Origin: Bactericera cockerelli
Taxonomy: Eukaryota > Arthropoda > Insecta > Hemiptera > Triozidae
Direction of reading: 5' to 3'
DNA: 64,000 nucleotides
Assembly (NCBI GenBank): GCA_024516035.1
Contig: CM044963.1
Span: 21,019,321 to 21,083,320, forward strand
This document shows, piece by piece, positions 25,368 to 37,300 of this stretch (its first letter is position 1; every line of letters starts with the position of its first letter). The notes under the pieces are model-generated. The model worked only from the letters and a program-made list of their open reading frames with translations, searched no databases and was not told the origin of the DNA. Both the position numbers and the translations under genes were made by a program.

Positions 25368-28300
25368 AAACAAACAAAAACAAAAAAACCGTCACTCACG
25401 TGTAGATCGGATGACTCTCGTCTATCTCCTTGATCCCGCGTTTGGTCGGGGTCACGGAGATCTTGGCTCGCTCGAACAGAGTCTCCCGCACGCACTTGAT
25501 GACCAGAGGCTCCCGGGCCAGCTGGGTGGAGACCACAAACTTGCCCGCCTTCAGTACATCGTCCGGGTTGGTGAATTTACTGTGGAGGAAAACGAAAGTC
25601 ATTAGTGAAAACATATGCTATATGCTGAAGAGATTGCCACAAACAATAACCCCGCCCTCTAGGAAGGACATTAGTGTTATTTCTTTTTACTTTTTTATTT
25701 TGTCATTTGTTTGTTTTTTCTTAATTTTATACTCTTAACATTGTACTCTGTCCTCCTAATAAAGCATACTATAATAATAATAAATCCCCTATAATATCAT
25801 GCATGAAAAAATTCAACAATAGCCACAACAACCTGATCTCTTTAAAATTTAAATGAATACATGTGTGAATGACTGAATGATCATACCAGTTAGTGCTTGA
25901 TTGTTATAATCTATGAGTTCAAGTGAAGGTATTTGAATAAAAAAAACATGTTTTACCCTCGCAAAAAGGTACACAAATTCAAATCTGGATATCAGAGATG
26001 CATAAATACAAGAGAAAAAAGTCCCGGTTCAATTTACTTCTCTAGAAAGGAAAATATCCTCTTATTAAGAGAAACCTGGATATAAGAGAGAGAAAAATTT
26101 TTGGTCCCTTAAGTTATTAATATTATAAAAATTATGGTAGTACTAATGCCAACGGCATTCTCTTCAATCCAGGTTCAACTGTATTGTATTGTACTGTACC
26201 GTACTGTATTGCATTGTATTGTGTTCTGTTGTGTTGAGTTGTATTGTATTGCATTGAACTGTATTGTACTGTATGAAATTGTACTGTATTGAATTGTATT
26301 GTCTTGTATTGTATTGTGTATTTGTATTGCATTATATTGTATTGTATTGTGTTGTGTTGTATTGTATTGCCTTGTAGTGTACTGTCTGGTATTGCATTGT
26401 ATTGTATTGCATTGTGCTGTACTGTATTGTATTGTATTGCACTGCATTGTATTATTTGTATTGTATTGCATAAGTTGAGACTCACTTGTATTGTATTGTA
26501 AGTTGAGACTCACTTGGTCACGTATTCCTTGGCAAGTTCCAGAGGTCCCACGGACTCCTGGTCCAAGTCATGCCTCTGATAGTTGTCTCGCAAATGTTCT
26601 CCGAACTGATCCGGCGTCAAACCAAACCTCTTGGCAAAACCGACTGTGAACACAAGGGATAGGATGGTGGACTATTGCATTGAAACAAAAAGCTTCTCAA
26701 AAATTAGAAAACAAAACAAAAATTGAAAACAAAACAAAAAGTTATCATATTTGTGTTAATCACTTTCGTGATGTCACAACTACTCTAACTCGCTTTACTA
26801 AATCTACGCTGAAACCACCGACTTGAACCACCGACCTTGAATTGAATGCGAAACAAAAACTGAACAAAAACTGTTAATCACTTATTTGTGTTAATCACTT
26901 TCATGATGTCACAACTACTCTTAACTCGCTTTACTAAATCTACGCTGATACCACCGACTTGAACCACCGACCTTCAGGTTACGAGTCCGCCGCCTTATCG
27001 ATCAAGCTACTGAGGTCGGTTATTGAATTGAAAACAAAGCAAAAAGCGAGCTGAGAGGCTGAAAAAAAAATCTTCCACTACCACTTCCCAAGGGTTGGGT
27101 GGAAGATATTGCCATAGGTAAAAACCCCGCCCTTTAGTTAGGACATATGTTTATATATTTTTTTCTATTCTATTTTCCTTTTTATTGTATTACATTGTTT
27201 CCATTTTTTAATTGTTATAATAATTATTTGTACTGTACATATGTCTTTTTATAAAACCAATACAATAGCTAAAGTATTGGTATTATTATTGGTATTAAGT
27301 CAGAGTCATTACTCCACTGTCTGGGTACCATCGTTCACGATGACGCCACCCTATGATGATGATTAATGATAATCCCAATACTTTACCGATTGCGAATCTT
27401 TATCAGTCGCGCCGTTGGAAGTAGGTACAATATTTGGTAGATGGTCTATTACTTTCGATAAATTTCTAATATTAGAATTCGGAAGTATTGTGTTCGTTTT
27501 GGTAAAAAAAAATCTTGCTCCGATTTCAGTTTTTTCATACTTCTGGACGTTCTTTTTTATGTACTTTTACGTGTTTCCACAATCTCTGATGAAAATCTGA
27601 GCACCTTCAAAGAGAACGCTTCAGCTCATTTTCACGCGCAACTGTGCGCCTTGGCTGCTTTAGTCAAACTAACACAGGTTGATCACAGAGATTAACACTA
27701 ATATGATGACATATTTGGTTTGGGTGGAAGAGATTGCCATAGGCAATAACCCGCCCTTTTGGTTGGGACATATTATGTATATATTTTGTTTATTTTTTTC
27801 CTGTTTATATTGATAATGTCTATTTTAATTTGTTTTTATATATTTTTTATTATTTTTAACTTTTATTGTATATATTGTTTCCATTTTTTTCATTGTTAAA
27901 ATAATTATTTGTATGTACACAATGTCCATTTATATCTAATAAAAATAATAATAATTGTTTTGGAATACTCGCAGGGGTCAACCCAACCAAAGTGCAATGG
28001 AAGAGCCTCACCCTGGAGGAACCTACTTCTTGATCAAGGTAGCCTCCACGCCAGGTAAGTTGTATTTATGTACTTATTATTATGTGTTGCTTTGTTAAGC
28101 CCACATAATGTATTAACTTACCTTCATTCAATAAATAATAATAATAAAAAAAATAACACAGAACTTTGTCTAATACTATAGAACTATAGGATAAAATAAG
28201 AAAAGGGAAAAGAATATAAGTACATAATTAACGTTAGAACAGATGGAACGATGTAAGTCATAATTTAGTTTATAGTTTAACACGTTCGTTACCAAGCCAA

Positions 28301-31300
28301 TTTTTTCAAGTTTTACGTAGGGACCAGGCGGTAAAGTCGCTGTTGAATCCTGGGGACCAAATTTTTTTTTTTTGCATATTTGGCATCGTATTTGTACAAG
28401 AATCGATCCTATATCTGTTCTAATACTAACAACCTACCTCAAAAAGGCCATATATGGATGTCCGGTCCCTCGTTAATTTTGATAACAGCCACATGTGTGT
28501 TTTGGTCCCAAAGAAAAACACAAAAACATCCACATATGGCCGTTCGGTAACGAACGTGTTAAGTAGGTCCGCGTGTTTATAAAAATGGATTCGTAATCCG
28601 TAATTAAATAAAATAAAAGAATGAGAAAATTAATTGAAACGTAAAAAACTCACTGATCTTGGCTTTCCGACACAAGGAGTAGGGTCCACACCTGTTGGCT
28701 GGCTTCACCTTCTCTGGCTCCTCCTCATTCTCCTTGTTATTCTCCACCACCTCCTCCTCATCATCTGTCACCTCCACCTGGGAATATAATAGGTAACCAC
28801 CTGGTAATGCATGGGAATATAATAGGTAACCACCTGGTAATGCATGGGAATATAGTAGGTAACCACCTGGGTATGCATGGGAATATAAAAGGTAACCACC
28901 TGGGTATGCATGGGAATATAAGTCTTCAATTGCACTATGCAGAAGATAATAGACATGTGTCTTTCATTGAAATAGACATGCTTAGTTTTAACTCATTAAC
29001 GCCTGAACTGTTGGAAAACGTTGATCCATTTTGAAAAAATATATATCAAAATTCTGATAGAACAACTGATAAAACTGTCAAGTAAAATTCAGAAGGTAGC
29101 GAATGTTGTCAAGAATGAGAACTATAATGTTATAAAGTGGTAACATGTGCCGTATTGAACTAACAGGTCAGAAACTTGCACTGCCTCCATCGTTGCCATA
29201 TAGCAACACTAGGCGTAAATGGGTTAAGACTTTTTTATTATAAACAATGGAGCCTTATCTCCAAAGACTTAAAAAAAAACTTCAACAAACCATCATCCTC
29301 CAATGCCAATCTCGTAATGGCGCCGCTGCTCGTTTCCCACTCTCTACAAATACCCCATTATGCTCAGGAGGCAGAGTAGGCCCGAATATCTAAACTGTCT
29401 GTCCTGGTAGCTCAGTGGTATAGGGTATAGGCGGCACCCTGTGAATCCAGGGGTACCAGAGGTCGTGGGTTCGAAACCCAGCCGGGACATGACAAGTTAT
29501 CCTCTTATTTGGGATTTTCACCACATAATAATACATCTTGGGCTCACTGCTGGAATAATGGGACTTGATAGTCCTGATCGGGCAGTATAAATAAGGCGGG
29601 GAAAAAAAAAAAAAAAAAACGACAGAGCCGAAAAAATTGCGACCCCGCCGGGATTCGAACCAGGGTGACCTAGCGTGCAAGCCGGGCATGCTACCACTAG
29701 GCCAAGGTCATGCTACCACTAGGCCAAGGTCATGCTACGGCTAGGCCAAGGTCATGCTACCACTAGGCCAAGGTCATGCTACCACTAGGCCAAGGTCATG
29801 CTACGGCTAGGCCAAGGTCATGCTACGGCTAGGCCAAGGTGATGCTACCGCTAGGCCAAGGTCATGCTACGGCTAGGCCAAGGTCATGCTACCTCTAGGC
29901 CAAGGTCATGCTATAGCTAAACCAAGGTCATGCTACCGCTAGGTCAAGGTCATGCTACTACCGCTAGGTCAAGGTCATGCTACCGCTAGGCCAAGGTCAT
30001 GCTACCGCTAGACCAAGGTCATGCTACGGCTAGGCCAAGGTCATGCTACCGCTAGGCCAAGGTCATGCTACCGCTAGGCCAAGGTCATGCTACCGCTAGG
30101 CCAAGGTCATGCTACCGCTAGGCCAAGGTCATGCTACCGCTAGGCCAAGGTCATGCTACCGCTAGGCCAAGGTCATGCTACCGCTAGGCCAAGGTCATGC
30201 TACCGCTAGGCCAAGGTCATGCTACCGCTAGGCCAAGGTCATGCTACCACTAGGCCAAGGTCATGCTACCGCTAGGCCAAGGTCATGCTACCGCTAGGCC
30301 AAGGTCATGCTACGGCTAGGCCAAGGTCATGCTACCGCTAGGCCAAGGTCATGCTACGGCTAGACCAAGGTCATGCTACCGCTAAGCCAAGGTCATGCTA
30401 CCGCTAGGCCAAGGTCATGCTACCGCTAAGCCAAGGTCATGCTACCGCTAGGCCAAGGTCATGCTGCCGCTAGGCCAAGGTCATGCTACCGCTAGGTCAA
30501 GGTCATGCTACCGCTAAGCCAAGGTCATGCTACCGCTAGACCAAGGTCATGCTGCCGCTAGACCAAGGTCATGCTACCGCTAGGCCAAGGTCATGCTACC
30601 GCTAGACCAAGGTCATGCTACCGCTAGGTCAAGGTCATGCTACCGCTAGGCCAAGGTCATGCTACCGCTAGACCAAGGTCATGCTACCGCTAGGCCAAGG
30701 TCATGCTACCGCTAGGACAAGGTCATGCTACCGCTAGGTCAAGGTCATGCTACCGCTAGGACAAGGTCATGCTACCGCTAGGTCAAGGTCATGCTACCGC
30801 TAGGTCAAGGTCATGCTTACCTCCTCCTCCTCCCCCTCCTCATTGGTAATGGTCTTCATCTTCTTCTTCTTCTCCTTGGGTCTGTTCAGCCTCTCCTCCC
30901 TCTCCTTCTTGCGAATGAAATCCTGCATGGCAGGGATCTGAAAAAGAGGGAACATTATATTTTTTTTTTTTACTTTCCGTCTATAAAAGCGTTGGGTGGA
31001 AGAGATTGCCACAGGCAATAACCCCGCCCTTTAGTTAGGACATATGTTTTTTTATATTTTCATTTCTTTTTCATCTTTATTGTACATGTTGTTTCTATTT
31101 TTTTTCATTGTTAAAATAATTATTTGTAGGTACATAATGTCCATTTATATCTCAAAAAGTGTTGTATAATAATAATAATAACTTTAAGGGAAGTATTTTT
31201 CGTCGAAAATTTGACCTACCCAGTTTTTCACATTTCTGGACGAATCATAGCCTCGGGCTACCAAAAAAATTGTTTTCGGCCATTCATTGGTCCGTCCGTC

Positions 31301-34300
31301 TGTCTGTGAACAAGATATCTCGAGAACGGTAAGACTTGAAATTTGGTATGGAAGTTTATTTTATTGTATATCACACGAGCCACGAAACTTTTGGTTTTAA
31401 TCAGCCGCAATCAGCGTCCACTAGGCCACAAAAGAGTGCCGCCAGGGCCTTTTCTTTGGATCGGTTAAAGATAATAAAAAATAAATAGAGAACTACATTC
31501 TATTCTATTTAATTCAATACAATTCTATTCAACTTTATTGAATTCTATTCTATTAGCTTACCTCTGGTAGCTGGTACGATTCCCAGCGAATGGAGGGTAA
31601 AACCCCCGTCCGGCTTATCTCAAGTCAGGACGTTAAAACCAAATAGAATCAATGGACATGAAAGGAGCCTAGACATTGGACCTGGCCGTCCACATAATCC
31701 TCTCACCACCGTGATTTAGGAATCTGTCCCTGTCTCGGTCCCTGTCCCGGTAGCTCAGTGGTAAAGGCGGCACTCTGTGAATCCAGAGATACCAGATGTC
31801 GTGGGTTCGAAACCCAGCCGGGACATGACAAGTTATCCTCCCATTTGGGATTTTTACCACATAATAATATGTCTTGGGCTTACTGCTGGAATAATGGGAC
31901 TTTAATAGTCCTAATCGGGCAGTATAAATAAGACGATATTATTATTATTATTATTATTCAAATTTTGGTTCTTTTTGTTGGGATTTTTTTGGGATTGGTA
32001 GGCCTTCCACGAATCCACAGGCCTCCAATCCAAATTGGTAGGCCACAGAAAGGCTGTATGGAAGGCCCTTAATCGGGCAGTATAAATAAGGCGATATTAT
32101 TATTATTACCTCACGGACACGGAATTATTGTTCTAGCTCACCTCGTGCGCGTAGTAGAGGAAGAAGTGATGCTGCATGTCCTTCACCTCCTCGGGAGTCT
32201 GGATCTTCTTGATCCACTCCACATCCTCCTCCCTCACTATTCTATTCTATTCTATTCTATTCTATTCTATTCTATTCTATTCTATTCTATTCTATTCTAT
32301 TCTCTTCTATTAGCTCACCTCGTGCGCGTAGTAGAGGAAGAAGTGATGCTGCATGTCCTTCACCTCCTCGGGAGTCTGGATCTTCTTGATCCACTCCACA
32401 TCCTCGTCCCTCACCAGTCTATTCTATTCTATTCTATTCTATTCTCTTCTATCAGCTCACCTCGTGCGCGTAGTAGAGGAAGAAGTGATGCTGCATGTCC
32501 TTCACCTCCTCGGGAGTCTGGATCTTCTTGATCCACTCCACATCCTCCTCCCTCACCAGTCTATTCTATTCTATTCTATTCTATTCTATTCTATTCTATT
32601 CTATTCTATTCTATTCTATTCTATTCTATCAGCTCACCTCGTGCGCGTAGTAGAGGAAGAAGTGATGCTGCATGTCCTTCACCTCCTCGGGAGTCTGGAT
32701 CTTCTTGATCCACTCCACATCCTCGTCCCTCACCAGTCTATTCTATTCTATTCTATTCTATTCTCTTCTATCAGCTCACCTCGTGCGCGTAGTAGAGGAA
32801 GAAGTGATGCTGCATGTCCTTCACCTCCTCGGGAGTCTGGATCTTCTTGATCCACTCCACATCCTCCTCCCTCACCAGTCTATTCTATTCTATTCTATTC
32901 TATTCTATTCTATTCTATTCTATTCTATTCTATTCTATTCTATCAGCTCACCTCGTGCGCGTAGTAGAGGAAGAAGTGATGCTGCATGTCCTTCACCTCC
33001 TCGGGAGTCTGGATCTTCTTGATCCACTCCACATCCTCGTCCCTCACCAGTCTATTCTATTCTATTCTATTCTATTCTCTTCTATCAGCTCACCTCGTGC
33101 GCGTAGTAGAGGAAGAAGTGATGCTGCATGTCCTTCACCTCCTCGGGAGTCTGGATCTTCTTGATCCACTCCACATCCTCCTCCCTCACCAGTCTATTCT
33201 ATTCTATTCTATTCTATTCTATTCTATTCTATTCTATTCTATTCTATTCTATTCTATTCTATCAGCTCACCTCGTGCTACCGCTAGGTCAAGGTCATGCT
33301 ACCGCTAGGACAAGGTCATGCTACCGCTAGGTCAAGGTCATGCTACCGCTAGGTCAAGGTCATGCTTACCTCCTCCTCCTCCCCCTCCTCATTGGTAATG
33401 GTCTTCATCTTCTTCTTCTTCTCCTTGGGTCTGTTCAGCCTCTCCTCCCTCTCCTTCTTGCGAATGAAATCCTGCATGGCAGGGATCTGAAAAAGAGGGA
33501 ACATTATATTTTTTTTTTTTACTTTCCGTCTATAAAAGCGTTGGGTGGAAGAGATTGCCACAGGCAATAACCCCGCCCTTTAGTTAGGACATATGTTTTT
33601 TTATATTTTCATTTCTTTTTCATCTTTATTGTACATGTTGTTTCTATTTTTTTTCATTGTTAAAATAATTATTTGTAGGTACATAATGTCCATTTATATC
33701 TCAAAAAGTGTTGTATAATAATAATAATAACTTTAAGGGAAGTATTTTTCGTCGAAAATTTGACCTACCCAGTTTTTCACATTTCTGGACGAATCATAGC
33801 CTCGGGCTACCAAAAAAATTGTTTTCGGCCATTCATTGGTCCGTCCGTCTGTCTGTGAACAAGATATCTCGAGAACGGTAAGACTTGAAATTTGGTATGG
33901 AAGTTTATTTTATTGTATATCACACGAGCCACGAAACTTTTGGTTTTAATCAGCCGCAATCAGCGTCCACTAGGCCACAAAAGAGTGCCGCCAGGGCCTT
34001 TTCTTTGGATCGGTTAAAGATAATAAAAAATAAATAGAGAACTACATTCTATTCTATTTAATTCAATACAATTCTATTCAACTTTATTGAATTCTATTCT
34101 ATTAGCTTACCTCTGGTAGCTGGTACGATTCCCAGCGAATGGAGGGTAAAACCCCCGTCCGGCTTATCTCAAGTCAGGACGTTAAAACCAAATAGAATCA
34201 ATGGACATGAAAGGAGCCTAGACATTGGACCTGGCCGTCCACATAATCCTCTCACCACCGTGATTTAGGAATCTGTCCCTGTCTCGGTCCCTGTCCCGGT

Positions 34301-37300
34301 AGCTCAGTGGTAAAGGCGGCACTCTGTGAATCCAGAGATACCAGATGTCGTGGGTTCGAAACCCAGCCGGGACATGACAAGTTATCCTCCCATTTGGGAT
34401 TTTTACCACATAATAATATGTCTTGGGCTTACTGCTGGAATAATGGGACTTTAATAGTCCTAATCGGGCAGTATAAATAAGACGATATTATTATTATTAT
34501 TATTATTCAAATTTTGGTTCTTTTTGTTGGGATTTTTTTGGGATTGGTAGGCCTTCCACGAATCCACAGGCCTCCAATCCAAATTGGTAGGCCACAGAAA
34601 GGCTGTATGGAAGGCCCTTAATCGGGCAGTATAAATAAGGCGATATTATTATTATTACCTCACGGACACGGAATTATTGTTCTAGCTCACCTCGTGCGCG
34701 TAGTAGAGGAAGAAGTGATGCTGCATGTCCTTCACCTCCTCGGGAGTCTGGATCTTCTTGATCCACTCCACATCCTCCTCCCTCACTATTCTATTCTATT
34801 CTATTCTATTCTATTCTATTCTATTCTATTCTATTCTATTCTATTCTATTCTCTTCTATTAGCTCACCTCGTGCGCGTAGTAGAGGAAGAAGTGATGCTG
34901 CATGTCCTTCACCTCCTCGGGAGTCTGGATCTTCTTGATCCACTCCACATCCTCGTCCCTCACCAGTCTATTCTATTCTATTCTATTCTATTCTCTTCTA
35001 TCAGCTCACCTCGTGCGCGTAGTAGAGGAAGAAGTGATGCTGCATGTCCTTCACCTCCTCGGGAGTCTGGATCTTCTTGATCCACTCCACATCCTCCTCC
35101 CTCACCAGTCTATTCTATTCTATTCTATTCTATTCTATTCTATTCTATTCTATTCTATTCTATTCTATTCTATTCTATCAGCTCACCTCGTGCGCGTAGT
35201 AGAGGAAGAAGTGATGCTGCATGTCCTTCACCTCCTCGGGAGTCTGGATCTTCTTGATCCACTCCACATCCTCGTCCCTCACCAGTCTATTCTATTCTAT
35301 TCTATTCTATTCTCTTCTATCAGCTCACCTCGTGCGCGTAGTAGAGGAAGAAGTGATGCTGCATGTCCTTCACCTCCTCGGGAGTCTGGATCTTCTTGAT
35401 CCACTCCACATCCTCCTCCCTCACCAGTCTATTCTATTCTATTCTATTCTATTCTATTCTATTCTATTCTATTCTATTCTATTCTATTCTATCAGCTCAC
35501 CTCGTGCGCGTAGTAGAGGAAGAAGTGATGCTGCATGTCCTTCACCTCCTCGGGAGTCTGGATCTTCTTGATCCACTCCACATCCTCGTCCCTCACCAGT
35601 CTATTCTATTCTATTCTATTCTATTCTCTTCTATCAGCTCACCTCGTGCGCGTAGTAGAGGAAGAAGTGATGCTGCATGTCCTTCACCTCCTCGGGAGTC
35701 TGGATCTTCTTGATCCACTCCACATCCTCCTCCCTCACCAGTCTATTCTATTCTATTCTATTCTATTCTATTCTATTCTATTCTATTCTATTCTATTCTA
35801 TTCTATTCTATCAGCTCACCTCGTGCGCGTAGTAGAGGAAGAAGTGATGCTGCATGTCCTTCACCTCCTCGGGAGTCTGGATCTTCTTGATCCACTCCAC
35901 ATCCTCCTCCCTCACCAGTCTATTCTATTCTATTCTATTCTATTCTATTCTATTCTATTCTCTTCTATTCTATCAGCTCACCTCGTGCGCGTAGTAGAGG
36001 AAGAAGTGATGCTGCATGTCCTTCACCTCCTCGGGAGTCTGGATCTTCTTGATCCACTCCACATCCTCCTCCCTCACCAGTCTATTCTATTCTATATTCT
36101 ATTCTCTTCTATTCTATCAGCTCACCTCGTGCGCGTAGTAGAGGAAGAAGTGATGCTGCATGTCCTTCACCTCCTCGGGAGTCTGGATCTTCTTGATCCA
36201 CTCCACATCCTCCTCCCTCACCAGTCTATTCTATTCTATATTCTATTCTCTTCTATTCTATCAGCTCACCTCGTGCGCGTAGTAGAGGAAGAAGTGATGC
36301 TGCATGTCCTTCACCTCCTCGGGAGTCTGGATCTTCTTGATCCACTCCACATCCTCCTCCCTCACCAGTCTATTCTATTCTATATTCTATTCTATTCTAT
36401 TCTATCAGCTCACCTCGTGCGCGTAGTAGAGGAAGAAGTGATGCTGCATGTCCTTCACCTCCTCGGGAGTCTGGATCTTCTTGATCCACTCCACATCCTC
36501 CTCCCTCACCAGTCTATTCTATTCTATATTCTATTCTCTTCTATTCTATCAGCTCACCTCGTGCGCGTAGTAGAGGAAGAAGTGATGCTGCATGTCCTTC
36601 ACCTCCTCGGGAGTCTGGATCTTCTTGATCCACTCCACATCCTCCTCCCTCACCAGTCTATTCTATTCTATATTCTATTCTCTTCTATTCTATCAGCTCA
36701 CCTCGTGCGCGTAGTAGAGGAAGAAGTGATGCTGCATGTCCTTCACCTCCTCGGGAGTCTGGATCTTCTTGATCCACTCCACATCCTCCTCCCTCACCAG
36801 TCTATTCTATTCTATTCTATTCTATTCTATCAGCTCACCTCGTGCGCGTAGTAGAGGAAGAAGTGATGCTGCATGTCCTTCACCTCCTCGGGAGTCTGGA
36901 TCTTCTTGATCCACTCCACGTCCTCATCCCTCACCAGTCTCACATCCTCCGGGATGGGCGCGTCCAGATCTCGCGTCAGAATCTCGGTCTGGTAGACGCG
37001 CATGTTTTCGTACAACTTCTGCAGCGAGCTCTTGCGGGACTTGAGCTGGCACCACTGGAAATAGAATAGGAAATAGAATAGAAATAGAATAGAAATAGAA
37101 TAGAAATAGAATAGAAATAGAATAGAAATAGAATAGAAATAGAATAGAAATAGAATAGAAATAGAATAGAAATAGAATAGAAATAGAATAGAAATAGAAT
37201 AGAAATAGAATAGAAATAGAATAGAAATAGAATAGAAATAGAATAGAAATAGAATAGAAATAGAATAGAAATAGAATAGAAATAGAATAGAAAGACGCGC

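Larger units (their letters stand above)
30729..33277 (+). repeat. 2549-bp direct duplication, copy 1
   Basis: This segment and 33278-35826 match at a constant offset of 2549 bp; every part I compared was identical. The junction near 33275-33277 has 3-bp microhomology (tgc) between the exon-10 array (ctcgtgc) and the 22-bp array (catgc). The unit holds exon 11, a family X copy, a SINE A copy and part of the exon 10 array. Confidence 0.93.
32137..36838 (-). repeat. exon 10 donor array: about 22 partial exon copies separated by TTCTA repeats
   Basis: Each unit has about 105 nt of exon 10 end ([19 protein letters not shown] and onward to YYAHE), the donor GAG|GTGAGCTGATAG and a TTCTA/TCTAT pentanucleotide run of variable length. 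In the left part units alternate between about 142 and 171-177 bp, giving a dimeric higher-order repeat. The 2549-bp duplication includes seven of these units. A 438-codon plus-strand frame at 35535-36851 is only a shadow of the repeat. Confidence 0.93.

Noticed and set aside
31743..31826. tRNA gene with a perfect acceptor stem (GTCCCGG ... CCGGGAC)
   Set aside because: It is the head of SINE A: it has the family tail, occurs many times, and the arm between the boxes does not fold as a normal anticodon arm.
35535..36851. 438-codon plus-strand reading frame, and similar 114-165-codon frames in 32145-35713
   Set aside because: They are antisense shadows of the exon 10 junction array and TTCTA repeats; the repeat period keeps the frame open.
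36839..36950. Array copies of exon 10 as real alternative exons
   Set aside because: The copies have donors, but their upstream AG sites lack a pyrimidine tract (purine-rich repeat), and reading past the donor meets a stop.
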